Assembly: GCA_003254885.1 (NCBI GenBank)
Contig: QANT01000767.1
Coordinates: 1 to 64,000 of the forward strand
Direction: 5' to 3'
Source: Purshia tridentata
Lineage: Eukaryota; Streptophyta; Magnoliopsida; Rosales; Rosaceae
DNA length: 64,000 bases
Made by a program: the position numbers and the translations under genes. Below are positions 11,210 to 23,626 of this stretch, in pieces. Every line of letters begins with the position of its first letter. Position 1 is the first letter of the stretch. The notes under the pieces were generated by a model, which was given only the letters and a program-made list of their open reading frames with translations, searched no databases and was not told where the DNA came from.

Positions 11210-14060
11210 ATGGAAGTGGCCACTTGTTTCTCTTCCTCCTCCCCCTCTTCCCGCTTGGCCACCAAATTTGGAAGCACAACCCAAATCAACAGTCATGGTT
11301 GCTTCTTCGGATGTGGTGGGAGATGGAGTTCTAGAGCAGTGGTACTCGCTGGTGGCTCAGCCTCAATCTCCACCAAGATTCAGATGGCTGCCAATGGATA
11401 TGTGGGTCCAGGCACCTCCACCAAAAACAACCCCACCAACAGAATATACACTCGCAGCGATTCCTGTTTGGTGATTCCTCCACCCACTGGCAAGAAGCCA
11501 CGTGCTATCATCAAGTTCTTGGGTGGTGCCTTCATCGGAGCTGTTCCCGAACTCACCTACAGGTCCCAAATCTTTGTTTTTGTTTTTATTTTATTTTTAT
11601 TTTATTGTTGAGTCCCTGGATTCAAGTGAATTCATTGTTGTGCTTGTAGCTATTTAACTGAGCTATTGGCAAAGGATGGGTTTCTTGTTATATCAGTGCC
11701 TTACAATGTCACCTTTGACCACGTCCAAGCTACCCAACAAGTCTATGAGAGGTTCCATGCCTGCTTGGACACCATCTTAGCCTCTGGATTGCCCCATGCC
11801 AATCTATCACCTGCCCAACTAGCTGACCTGCCCCTTTTTTCTGTTGGGCACAGGTAATTCAGTTGAGAGTGACTTCAAAGTTCATTATCAATTCATGGCA
11901 GCATTGAGTGCTCTGGCAGTGACATATATCTATGTGCTTTTAATAATTTGTAGCAATGGTGCACTTCTCCAAGTACTCGCAGGGTCCTATTTCTCTGATA
12001 AAGTCCCAAAGGTTTGGTTTGTTTTTACAAGCCTTCTTGATAAGTTGATTTATTGAGGATTGTTGTTTCATCTTAAGTGATTCAAGAAATTCATTGAGTT
12101 TGACAAGCAATATTGTTGTCTCCTGTGGTAAGGCCAATGCCATAATCTCGTACAACAATAGACCAGCAACAGAGGCTGTGCCTTACTTTGAGCAGGTAAT
12201 TCATATATGTGCCTGCTTCCTACCACATATTAAAATTTAGGGATATATAGTGTCCTAAAAATTGAAAATGCTATATAATTATGCAGCTGGGACCTTTGGT
12301 TAATCAGATGGTGCCTATTGTAGAATCATCTCCAGTTCCTTCAATGGCTAGAACTGCCTCAGGTAGCTCCCTGACTTGCTTACACCTGATTTAGTTGTTA
12401 TTGTTTGTTCTTGTTTTGCTATATGGATTTCATATTGGCTTACGTACAGGATTACATCTTACTTTCCCCTTTGTGAGCTAGTGACAGTACCTTATTTGTT
12501 GATGCCTTGAGGATGATATTCTTAGCTTGGAGAAATATGAACTTATTTCTATTTACAATCATTGTAGTTCATTTGGTTGCATTGAAATATGACAAATGAA
12601 AAGAATTTAGGTACCTTAGTTCAATCTCATCTACTTTGATTTGTCATGTCAGAGCCAAATCGGGTGCTGATATCTTATTTTTATGGTTTAGTATGTATTG
12701 GTTCATTAGAGTAAGTACTGAATCCTAATTATTTTTTTCTATTATCTTCTTCCAATCCTTTGAATTCCTTTAAACTGAATTACTGAATTTTAGTGGTATA
12801 CTATGTCATGGGTTGTGTGTGTGATACATATGTTTCTTTCTGATGCTCCCACTTTTCACCATTGCCTATATCTAGGGGATGCATGGAAGGCGCTGGTTGA
12901 TGCAGCTAGAGCAATGCTACCCGACAATGAGCAGGAAACTCTAAGTTCACTGACTAAATTTGTTGACCAGTTGCCTTCAGTGCTAAATGAGGTATTTTAT
13001 TATATTTATGGTACTTCTGAGAATGCATTAGGCAGCTAATCGCATTGCCTGTATGAATCATTGGTCTGCCTCACTCGACTTGCAATGGGCCCTTGAATTG
13101 AACTATTCTAGTAGATGAGGATTCTTTTGGGTGCGGTGCATTTAATCTATAGCGACTTTGTCATGAATTGTTAGAAGACTTGCCTAGTGCATAACTATAA
13201 AACCTAGTTTTGTTGTATTTTTGGTTGGCTGGGCAGAAATCAACCCTTGTGCTTCAACACTTCATATTGGATTGTAATTATGTGGATTTGAGCCGAATTC
13301 TATAAAAAGTCATAATTTTTCTGTCAGGTAACCCAAGGGATATCGGAATTTAAGCCAAGACCCTCTGAAAATCGTGATTTCTTTAAGAGCTCATACAACG
13401 TCAAACACACACTGCTGGTATGCATGATGTCCCACTATTCTGAATCATGATGAAATGGACGACAATGATTTATTCTCTGGTTTAAGTATTGTTTGCGTTT
13501 TAGGTGAAGTTCAATTTTGACGCAATTGATGAGACGGATGTTCTTGAAGAGACATTGAAGCCTCGTGTGGAATCTATTGGTGGGACATTAGAAAAGGTCG
13601 AATTAAGTGGTAACCATATCACACCATGCATACAGGTGAACTTATTCTCAATTTTATTTTAGTTTTTTTTTTTTATGTTTTTCCCTCTGTAAATTTTTGC
13701 CATCTTTTGCAGAATCCATCATTTTGAGTGAGGCTGGTAGTTTGGTCGATGTCATTCATTTACACATTTCAAAAGCTAAATAAGACAACCTTTCCAACCT
13801 CTTAACAACTCACTCACCCATATTCAACAATTTTATTTTTTATTTTTTATAAAGAAATAAAAAAGAAAAACATTATACATGAATAGTTTTTAAAGCTAAT
13901 TTTCTTTTTCCTCTGGCCTGATCAGGAGCCTAAGTGGCAAGTAGGATACTTGTACACTCCAGCAGATGCTATTGCTCAGGGTCTTAAAACTCTTTCACTG
14001 AATGACATTAGAGTCCTATCCAGAACTATAATTCACTGGTTGAGACGCTTTGAAGATTGA
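11210..14060 (+). CDS. DUF1350 family protein, probably chloroplast, alpha/beta-hydrolase-like
   Basis: Nine exons in phase: 11210-11562, 11650-11853, 11954-12011, 12133-12195, 12287-12362, 12876-12991, 13328-13417, 13504-13635, 13926-14060, giving 408 aa. The first ~90 residues are Ser/Thr-rich and poor in acids, like a plastid transit peptide. The conserved part starts near KPRAIIKFLGGAFIGAVPE and includes FLVISVPYNVTFDH. GHSNG with Ser186 matches the GxSxG nucleophile elbow of alpha/beta hydrolases. DUF1350 proteins occur in plants and cyanobacteria and have no settled reaction. Catalytic activity is inference from the motif only, and I did not place the acid or histidine. Confidence 0.87.
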
Positions 14061-15412
14061 GGTGCTAAAGTTTCAAAGAAAGTTATGTTTTAGAGTTCAC
14101 ACGATTAGCACGAAGAGTGCAACACACAGTTTTTAGCCCACTTGTATAGAATGTTTGGTTACTTATTGAGTCTTGCAGTTTGTATGTTGTAAAGTTCATG
14201 TTACCATCAAGTCTTTCATTTTTGCATTGGGAATCAAACAGATCTCCCCCAGAATCCCAGTTAGTAAGTTTATCTGTAAATCAAACACTAAGGCCAGTTT
14301 GTTATGGCCTCTGTATTTTTGTTGCACGCATATAATGAAAGCTTAGATTAACCAGTAAACTATAATCACTGCCATGGAATTCTATATGGAATCTTAAGTA
14401 ATACACTAGTTAGATGAAAATCTTTATTGGTGTAGGCCTGTTAGGATACGCCCAAGCTCTCTTTCATTGTCAGCGACTCGCTACGCTGTGTAGTGAGATA
14501 CTATATATTTTGCAGCTTCCTCTCTTTCAATGCGTGCCCATTCAATTGAATTTTCATCCAAGACTTTCCTTTACAAAAAAAGTTCCATTTTCTATGCGAA
14601 CTATATTATGTGCATCTTTTACTCTTACAAAGTCAAGTCTTTCTTTTGGGTCACAAATTTTACCAAGATATATATGACTTTAAATGGGTTTTTTTTTTTT
14701 TATAAAAAAAAAATTATACGAGTTAGGTGTGTTCCCGAAGCAAAGAGTTCATGATATCTCGAACTCTTGCAATTCACGGTATATATCCAATAAAATTGAC
14801 TTTTATAGAGTGGCTAGTGAAAGGGTAGCTGCTTTTGTAAGATTTGGAATATCATTTTTTTTTTTTTTCTGATATTCATGAAGAATATATATCATGCTAC
14901 GAAAAATCTTGTGTTCATATATATGCATTCTGATGGGCAGCCCGTTGTTTTGTTTTAATTATGCATGCACCTTCTGTTACTTTTGCATGCATGTCACCAA
15001 CAGCCCCTTATCTTGTGCTCGCATTTAATCATAATAATTCAGCCTCCCAGTCATTTAAAACAAGAGCATATTATTATTATTATTATTACTGTTTTTATGG
15101 CTTGTTCTCATCACAAATTGATGATAACGATGATGGATATAACTATAAGTAGATAAACATGAATCTATTTGGAAGTTAGAAGAATGGGCGGACTGACTGC
15201 ATGCATTCATGGTCTATGGACCTCAAAATTTTTAGTTTGGGCCATAACCATATAACCATAGGTAGCGTGAGGTTGAAGTCATGGAGGATTGGTTTTTCTT
15301 GGTTTTTATTGGTCGCAACTTGTTCTTCTGAACCATAACCAAAGGCCAAGGCAGCTCCGTTGAATTTTGATGCTTTTTTGGTCTGATGACCGAGAGAGAG
15401 AGAGAAAGAGGG

Positions 15413-15463
15413 GTAGGTAGTAGTAGTGGTAGTAGTGGTAGTAGTGGTAGTAGTGGTAGTAGT
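15413..15463. repeat. (GTAGTG)n / (GTA)n microsatellite
   Basis: A run of GTA and GTAGTG units preceded by a GA run. On the minus strand it reads as poly-Thr or poly-Leu in open frames, which explains the spurious ORFs here. Confidence 0.92.
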
Positions 15464-16181
15464 GTGTGTTGTTGGTGGCAGATTAAAAATTTGATGGTCC
15501 ACCGCCACCCCCACTTAAAGCGGAAAATGACCATACAAGTTGGGGGTTTAAATACAAGATCTGCATTCAGCAAAGCGTGTAAGGGGCTACCCCCTGCATC
15601 CTCTGAAACCTGAAAGGTCCCTTGCGCCATTAAATCATCGACTACTTCCAATTTCATTTTACCACATTCAATGCCACTTCCATTATATCATCTTCAGCAT
15701 CCACTGTCAAACTAACATTTTCACAGTCACACCACCATGCTCCATGGTAAATGCTAAATTACTAAATTGGGTTATTTATTGAAGCCGCAGGCTTTTTCGC
15801 CCAGCTGGGCCAGGGTCATTTGCTCTGCCTATTTCTGGTTCCTTTCGTTGCTTCCCACGTGGCAAACTCGCTCTGATTGGAGCCTTGAACCTCAACCCAC
15901 GTGGCATCATCAGTGTCAGCACCCTCAGTGGCAAATAGCCGTTTGATTACGACTCGTCACATCATGTCCGTCAGTGTTTTCAGGCGGTCCCACGCTTCTC
16001 TAAGCTGGAAATGAATCACACCACCATCCTTAATCCTCTCTTCCTGGAAAAGAAAAATACAATGCTAAATTGTAATAAAATTATTGTGAAGGAGCAGGAA
16101 TAGTGGCACTAATAACTTGGCATTCCAAATTAATAAGGAAAATATTACTTTCTCATGGTGGTATTTACTAATATAAGAATG

Positions 16182-16560
16182 AAATTATTTTTCTGGCCTA
16201 AATTTCACGAGTCGGGCCTATTAGTTATTCAATAAGTTTTGTAACTCACAATCACCCACAAGCACTGAGATTAGTGAATTTCATAAATTAAAATTATTTT
16301 TCTGGCCTAAATTTCACGAGTCGGGGCTATTAGTTATTCAATAAGTTTTGTAACTCACAATCACCCACAAGCACTGGGATTAGTGAATTTCATAAATTCA
16401 CTAAAAGTGCATGCACAGAGAGGAATTATATGTGGGCATATAATTTATTATTCAGATGATGCCCACAAGCACTGAGATTAGTGAATTTCATAAATTCACT
16501 AAAACTGCATGCACAGAGATGAATTATATATGGGCATATAATTTATTATTTAGGTGATGA
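16182..16560. repeat. Nested tandem repeats (109-bp and 98-bp units)
   Basis: A 109-bp unit starting AAATTATTTTTCTGGCC occurs at 16182-16290 and 16291-16399. An overlapping 98-bp unit starting CCCACAAGCACTG occurs at 16364-16461 and 16462-16559, so the tail of the second 109-bp copy was itself duplicated together with new flanking sequence. Confidence 0.85.
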
Positions 16561-16650
16561 GCTAGCTCTTTGATAGAAAAAATATTATATATTCATATAT
16601 GATCGTAATACTATGGATGTTATTATGTTGCGTGAAATTATACACACGTC

Positions 16651-17204
16651 AATTATTGATTAATTATTGATCAAAAGTTGTTTCCTTTCTTCTAAAAAAA
16701 AAAAAGTAGTAGCCTAGTAGGTACATTAATTATCCAAGTCAGATTTGGGAGCAATTATTATATGTTTATCCTAAAAATAAAATGAGGTGAGACCGTGAGA
16801 GGGAGGAGGGCCTGAGGAGAGACGAAGTTGAGTGGAATAGTGGTGCAACTGTGCAAGCGCGAGTTATGTAAAATTCAAAGGCCCGTTTGTTTTACAGGAC
16901 TGTCTTGGCATGGACTAACTATAGGGACTGGCATGGATTAGCTTGGCATGGACTAAGTTAGCTAAGAACTGTCTTAAATTATTGATTAATTATTGATCAA
17001 AAGTTGTTTCCTTTCTTCTAAAAAAAAAAAGTAGTAGCCTAGTGGGTACATTAATTATCCAAGTCAGATTTGGGAGCAATTATTATATGTTTATCCTAAA
17101 AATAAAATGAGGAGAGACCGTGAGAGGGAGGAGGGCCTGAGGAGAGACGAAGTTGAGTGGAATAGTGGTGCAACTGTGCAAGCGCGAGTTATGTAAAACT
17201 CAAA
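16651..17204. repeat. Direct repeat of about 230 bp separated by a 97-bp MITE-like spacer
   Basis: The block AATTATTGATTAATTATTGA...GTTATGTAAAA.TCAAA occurs at about 16651-16879 and again at about 16977-17204, with near identity. The 97-bp spacer at 16880-16976 begins GGCCCGTTTGTTTTACAGG and repeats the word GGCATGGACTAA/GGATTA, like a transposon terminus. It looks like a segmental duplication with a partial MITE at the junction. Confidence 0.8.
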
Positions 17205-18408
17205 AGGAGTGAAATGAAGTCAATACTGAAGACGTTTTATTTTTCACACGCACAGAGAGAGCGAGAGAGAGAGAGAGAGGTGCAGTGTGAATGGAATCCA
17301 AAGAGAAAAAGAGAGATCAGAAAGAGGGCGGTTGGATTTGGTGGGTGAATGTGATTCGTCAAAAGCCATCTGTTCGATATTTTATCTTCAAGAGAGAGAG
17401 AGAGACACACACACACACCTGCACCTTCTGCTAAGCAAGGGATTGGTGGAAGCTGGCTGCTCGGTTTTGGTTTTATCAGAAAAACTCACTCATCATCACT
17501 CATCAGTCATCACTAAACAAAACCCCATATGCATCCATCCATCCATTCAGCTTTGATGTTATCCACAAACACCGCACAAAATAAAGAAAAAGGTCTGTTT
17601 CTCCCTCTCTCTCATACCTTCCAAATCATTATATATGCCTTTATTTATTATTATTTTATCCACAATTTTATCCCATTTATTATGTGACTTATTATATCCC
17701 TTTGTTTTGTACCACTTGTAAATTCTCTTCTCATATTGTCATTCTAAGTTGCACAGATATGTTAAATTTGCATTCTCCGTTTTCTGTATGGTTTAAGCAT
17801 ATGTTTGATCCTTCTGCTCAGCCTATTAGAATATGTTTTTCATTAAGCACCTACTGAAAAATTGCTCCAAAATCAAGTTAGTTTGTATGTATGGCTTTTG
17901 ACTCTTTCTAGTGCTTTCTTTTGTTAAAGTTTAGGACTTGAGGTATTGCTTAACTTCATTTACTGGTCCATTTACTGGTTTTACTTGTTCAATATTTGCT
18001 ACTGATTAGTTAAATATTTGCTTTTTGATTGAGAAAATGGTAGGCTTGTACATTTTTTTTCAATTAAAATGATTATTTTACTCAATGACGTGAGTGCTTG
18101 CGTAGCTTATCATATGTTCCACTCTCATCCATTCTGCCATATATGTTTGTTAGATGTTTGACGGCAAGACAAATTATGTTCCACACATGAAATAAGCTAA
18201 CAAATTATGTAGGAAAAAAAAAAAATCAGTAATTGTAACCCTGTCTTTTGGTACAAGTAAAGATTTCTACTTTTATGACATTACTAGCTACTAGCAGCAG
18301 AGCAACTGGAATGAAATGGTGGTGTAGGATGGACTTAACTCTGTAGATGGTGGAATGGCATTTTCTTAACTCTCTAAATATACGGAGTTAGTGATAGACA
18401 TACATTAT

Positions 18409-18660
18409 GCCCTCATTTGCTGTTTAGAATTGGATTAGATAGGTTAGCTGACTAAATATAAGGTATCTTGAAGAAAGAAACGGAGGCTAACAAATAAATT
18501 TTGTCTAAGTTGAAGGAAGAAGATTGAAAGGGAAAAGTTTCTCTCATGACTGATCCATCTTCTTTCTTCAACTTTGACAAAAGTTAGAAATTAGTATCTA
18601 TATCTTCATCCATATAATTTAACCTATAATATCCAATCCTAGACACCCAAACATGGCCTA
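18409..18660. mobile_element. Foldback MITE-like inverted repeat, about 250 bp
   Basis: The left arm (CCCTCATTTGCTGTTTAGAATTGGAT, and later GTTGAAGGAAGAAGATTG) is matched in reverse complement by the right arm (GGCCATGTTTGGGTGTCTAGGATTGGAT, and GTTGAAGAAAGAAGATGG). The arms pair over most of their length with mismatches and the loop is near 18530. No clear target duplication was identified, so the superfamily is unknown. Confidence 0.6.
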
Positions 18661-20740
18661 CAATTTCATGATAGCTAAGATAAGCTTATTGAAGAAAAAA
18701 CTTTGAGCTAGATGCAGAGAAAAAAAAGTAAAACTTACAAAACTTATGTTAATTCTGAAATTGAGTTGTCATGTCATATGAATCATACCATCTTATCTTT
18801 TACACATCTGGTGCATGAAGCACACTACTTGCAGACTCTTACAAGTTGCATCTCATTTAAAAAGACTAATTAATCAGCTGGTTTACTATGATAGCATTAG
18901 CATAGGAACTAACTTATGAAAATTTTATACATTGCACATTGTTATTGTTAGATTCATCTCTTAATTTATGAAATCACTCAATTGACAATTGCTGGTTAAG
19001 AAAGCATAAATAAGACAAATATGGGTTTTCAGTCTTAAGATGAAACTTGCATTCACCAATATCTGTTTATAATGTTGCATATTCTTATGTTGTTCTGCAT
19101 TTAATGGCCTAAGAAGACATTTCTGACAGAGTCAAATGGTACCTGTAAGTATTTGAACAGATATTGAGATTTTCCCTTGGGGATATTGTCTCAACAATTG
19201 TAACTGCCAGTGCTGAAAAATTTGCTCCTCATCTACACTACAGTGTTGAGAACAGAGGATGTCAGTTTGAAAATTTAAAAATAAATATGATTCTTGATTT
19301 TAGTTCAGTTTTATTAATTCTAAGTTGTATGGTTGGTTTGTTTAGGCATATGCAAGTAAGTGAATTATCTTCTTTAGGCTTCAATTTCACTGTGATTGCT
19401 GCCTGTAAACTCTGCTATGAGGCACAGAAGCCATGCCTCTGTCACCACCAATAAGAGAAAAGAATGGCAGTGAAAAAATTGATTAGAAAAGGAATTAACA
19501 AAAATAAAATAAAAATAAAAATAAGAGCTAATAATTTGAGGGAAAGGATTGGAGGGAGGAGGTATGGAGCATTTCTGTCTTTAACATGCTGTGCAATGCC
19601 TTTGCAAAAGCCAAAAGGTCCAAGTTCTTTGTTTCATGAACAGACTCAAATCATGTTGAACAACTTGTTTAAACAGAAAATTTGGATGGTTTCTTTTTTC
19701 TCACTAAAATTGGGATATATAATAGAAGCTTACAACAGTAATGGAGATTCTTCTGTCAGTCTCTTTGTAGGCTGTTGCTGACGTTTTTAGGAGTCTGGTC
19801 CCATTTTACATGCAGACAAGACACTAGAATACCCGTCAAATTGTTTTATGCCTAAAATGTCCTCTGAGTCTTGAGTAATTACTAGTAAATCAGAAATGTA
19901 AAGGAAGTTGCTGCTACATGATGTCATTGAAATTTGTGATTTCTTTTTCCTGTTTAGACATATTTATTAGCACACGTTATACAACAAGTGTAGAGAGGTG
20001 GTTTACATATTTGGTGAATTTATGTCCTTATGTTTCATGCATGCCAAGTCTACTCCATCTGTTATCAGTTTTATGACCAATCTTCCAAAACATTCAAAAG
20101 TCAAATTTAAGAAAATAAATATTTTCCGTGAGTAGGCTGTGTGAAATAAAGTCCTAATTGTACACGGCAAATATCACTGCACAATGATATGCTTATCACA
20201 TTAGAGTTTGTTCTGTTAGGCTTCATTTATTTACCATCATTTGGACTAGGTTTCTGACTCTGTTTAAGTACTGATTTGGTGAGAATATATATGCTTACTT
20301 TATTTTTAAGAGTGTTGTTGTAATTGCAGAATTTTTATTTACAGAATTGTTTCACTTCATATCAGACTATATATCTCACTCAATTCACCCCACTTGAACT
20401 AAGACTATGGCTACTTAATTTGCTGTCATTTCATATCATTTAACTTAAGATTTATGTATTACTTTGATTTCGCACTGTATAAGTGTGAAAAGGCTATATG
20501 TAGTCCTTTTTTTGAAGTAAGCAAAGTTAGATAGAATAGAACTAGGGGTTTATTGAACAAAAAGAGACCAACATATATGTATCTTTAGTGGCAATTACTG
20601 TTGAATAAAAGAAGGGTAACTTTTATTAAGGCCAACCTTCCTAACTACCCATTTAAAGCTGGTAATAAAAAGGTAACAAATGAGGTTTGCCAAATCAGAG
20701 AAAAATCCAAAAAAATTTAAAAACCCTAGACTGTCCCCAG

Positions 20741-20750
20741 CTATTTATAA
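20741..20750 (+). promoter_or_regulatory. TATA box of the Gln-rich protein gene
   Basis: CTATTTATAA lies about 155 bases before the ATG at 20902, preceded by a telo-box-like AAAACCCTAG. It argues for a local promoter rather than one several kb upstream. Confidence 0.5.
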
Positions 20751-20901
20751 CATCCAAGAGGCCCTTCTCTGGATCAACCTGTGCTTATCTGCATAGGGAG
20801 TGTACTTTGTTCTTCAGAATTTAGGAAAACCCATGATTCTCCCAACCCACCCACCTCTTTCTGAATTCCATTCATAACCAAATTGAGAGCTAGAGAGGGA
20901 G

Positions 20902-22918
20902 ATGAGGCGGCAGGGTCGATCCTCAAAGCAAGATACTAAACAATTAATGGAAATAGATAAACTCAGTAAGCTTAAAGAGGAGCCTCATCATCTTTCTGGT
21001 GCTTACATCCGTAGCCTTGTGAAACAACTCACCTCTTCAAGAACCAAAGACCCCATGAACAACCCCAAAGACCAAGAGTACTGTGGTGCTGACACTGATG
21101 GCCAAAACTTTACCAAATTTGGTGAAGGTTTTAGTGAAAGCACCCAACAACAACAACAGCAACTACCCCATCATCAGCCTCAACAACACAAAAAACAAGT
21201 AAGGAGGAGACTCCACACCAGCAGGCCTTACCAAGAAAGGCTCTTGAATATGGCTGAGGCTAGGAGAGAGATTGTCACTGCCCTCAAGTTTCATAGGGCA
21301 GCTATGAAACAAGCCAGTCAACAGCAGCAACAACAACATCAAGAACAAGAACAACAAACACCGCAATCACAACAAGTACTGCAGCCTCAACTACCCCATC
21401 CTCGTTTTGAACCAGAAGGAAGGTTTAAATCTAGGAGAAATCCGAGAATATACCCATCAAGCACAGCTAATTATCTTGAAAATCTTCCTTACTCATCCAA
21501 TTTTCCTCCTCAACATCGTCATCAATATCCCTCCGTTCCAAATCAATTTTCCTGGGCTGCTTCCACAATTGCCCCTACACCTTTTTCTGAAAATCTAGAT
21601 TTCCCACTTCCAAACCAGACCCTTGGCCTGAACCTCAATTTCCAAGATTTCAACAACATAAATACTAGTACTCTTTACCACAACAGCAACAGTCCACCAT
21701 TTTACTCAACCTCAACCTCAGCCTCAGCCTCAATCTCAGCTTCATCACCATCATCATCTTCTTCCCCCAGTCTTTCTGTTGCTACTGATCAGGAAATTCC
21801 TGGCTCAGCTGCAACATTATCACAGATGATGGAAGTGGGAGCCCCTGCAGCTGCTGATGTCATTGACTATGGTGGTGTCACAATTAGTGGTGGAGGACTG
21901 GGATTGCATGCAGCAATGGATGATGAGGAGATGGCAGAGATCAGATCAATTGGGGAACAGCATGAGATGGAGTGGAATGACACCATGAATTTGGTAACGT
22001 CAGCATGGTGGTTTAAGTTCTTGAAGACCATGGAACTTGGTGGAGGGCCAGAACTGAAGGCTGAAGATGATGATGGGTGCCATCATCCATTTGATGAAGC
22101 CATGGAATTTCCAGCCTGGTTGAATGCAAATGAGAGCTACTTTCAACAGCATTTGAATGATGACTACTCAGAAGACTATTTCCAAGATCCTGCCTTACCT
22201 TGGTAAGAAACCAAAAACAAATTTCAGAAAATGTTTTTTGTTCCATGGCTTATTCTGTACCATAAGGGGCATCCTTGTTTTTTTTTAAGTTAATATATTT
22301 TGAGTAATTGCATCCTTAGAATCTGTTTTGTTTTGTCCTTTTCTCAAAATTAGTAATTGAATATCTGAACCTCACCGATTGCCATAATCTTCGTTGTCAT
22401 CACTGTGGGATGGCCGCTTCTTTTGCCTTTTTTGTCAGCTTGATCAATACAACTGAGAGAGCTGTGTTGAGTTGAGAGTGTGTGAGTTCAATAATTCAAT
22501 TTGATAGGAAGAGCCTGAGAATTTTTTCCTTTTTTACTTTTCCTTGAGTTTGATGGGGAGGCCCAATGATACAAAATTGTCAAAGTTGTGAGGATTGGCC
22601 CAACAGAGTTTTGGTAGAACAAAAAATTTAGGTCGTACATACATCATACATGCCCCATGTCAGATTATCATGGGCTTTTCTATAAAGGCTGCGTCAGTTT
22701 GACAAACTCTTCTCATTCTTTCTAACTTATTTTAGTTATTTTTATGTTGTTTGCTTTGTAGAAGAAAATTTAATTTATTGCCTGCCCGTACAATGATTCA
22801 AGGCATTTGATAAGTTTACTAATTCATTTTTTCTTGCTCTGTTTTCCACTGTAATTTTGTGACATACAGCATGGACATTGGAGAAATTGAAGGTATTGAT
22901 GGAGAGTGGTTAGCTTGA
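20902..22918 (+). CDS. Uncharacterised plant Gln-rich protein
   Basis: Two exons, 20902-22202 and 22870-22918 (phase 2, TG|C), give 449 aa. I do not recognise a named family. Visible parts: a basic N-terminus (MRRQGRSSKQ), a helix-like stretch HLSGAYIRSLVKQL, two poly-Gln/His tracts (around residues 80-100 and 135-165), a charged helix between them (YQERLLNMAEARREIVTALK), a low-complexity Pro/Asn/Ser middle, and an acidic C-terminal third with the order-prone segment WNDTMNLVTSAWWFKFLK. The second exon adds only the tail CMDIGEIEGIDGEWLA. Basic N-terminus, Gln tracts and acidic C-terminus would suit a nuclear regulator; that is inference. A stop lies soon after 22202 if the intron is retained, changing only the tail. 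Confidence 0.8.
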
Positions 22919-23626
22919 GCATGACAAAGGATTGATGTGTTTTTGTTATATCAAATCTTTGGCTCTTTTTTTGTTATTAATTCTTTAAATACTTTTTTTG
23001 TTTCCTTTTCATCTTGAGGATATAATAAAAGGCTTGCTAAAATTATTAATTAGGCAGGCCATAGAGGAAAATAATGAAGGAACAGAGGAGAGTATGATTT
23101 TTCTCCTTTCTCAGTTTGATATATATTGAGAACTTCTACATAGCTTTTTCCTCTTATCAATCTCAATCTTTTAAGTTTCAGGGATGTGCTTCATATAACC
23201 CTGCTATCTGCTATGGCCTGCAGCTTCTTGGACAGCCAAAAATCTATAAATAAATAAATAAATAAAAACCTGGGAATTTTGCCTGCTTCTACATATAACA
23301 ATTATGAAATCAGGAAATAGTTGACTTTTCCAGTGCTACAGTGCTACTCTTTTCTTTAAGCAGAGGATGTTTGGATTGAAGTTGAACCCTGCAATAGCCT
23401 AATAGGTCTTGTGGGTCAAACAGCTCGCAAAAGCTTACCCATTCCTTGCTTGACTCAATCGCAAGAAAAAGGTCTCTAAAATCATAAATATTCATTTGCA
23501 TTTTTTATTACTTTATTGATCAAATAGCTTAACACAGCTTATGAATAATATGGATATAAGAAAATAAATGCTTAGATCAGCTTATGGGATAAGCCTAAAG
23601 CCTAAAAATAATTAATATAAGATTAA
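22919..23626. other. Convergent intergenic region
   Basis: This lies between the 3' ends of the Gln-rich gene (+) and the FMO gene (-). It is AT-rich with an (AAAT)n run near 23247-23265. No gene is visible. Confidence 0.5.

Larger units (their letters stand above)
14061..20740. other. Gene-poor 6.7-kb region with repeats
   Basis: No credible protein gene was found on either strand; the longest open frames (about 90-140 codons) are low-complexity or shadows of simple repeats. Contents: a (GTAGTG)n microsatellite at 15413-15463, nested tandem repeats at 16182-17204, a GA-rich leader-like stretch at 17250-17420 followed by CT-rich sequence, and a foldback element at 18409-18660. The GA-rich stretch could be a distal leader or a non-coding transcript, but no splice-supported exon could be tied to the next gene, which has its own TATA box. 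Confidence 0.5.

Noticed and set aside
15176-15657. Two overlapping minus-strand frames of 112 and 141 codons
   Set aside because: They exist because the (GTAGTG)n microsatellite reads as poly-Thr or poly-Leu without stops.
19164-19781. Two adjacent plus-strand frames of 96 and 105 codons
   Set aside because: No recognisable domain, AT-rich, no promoter or splice support.
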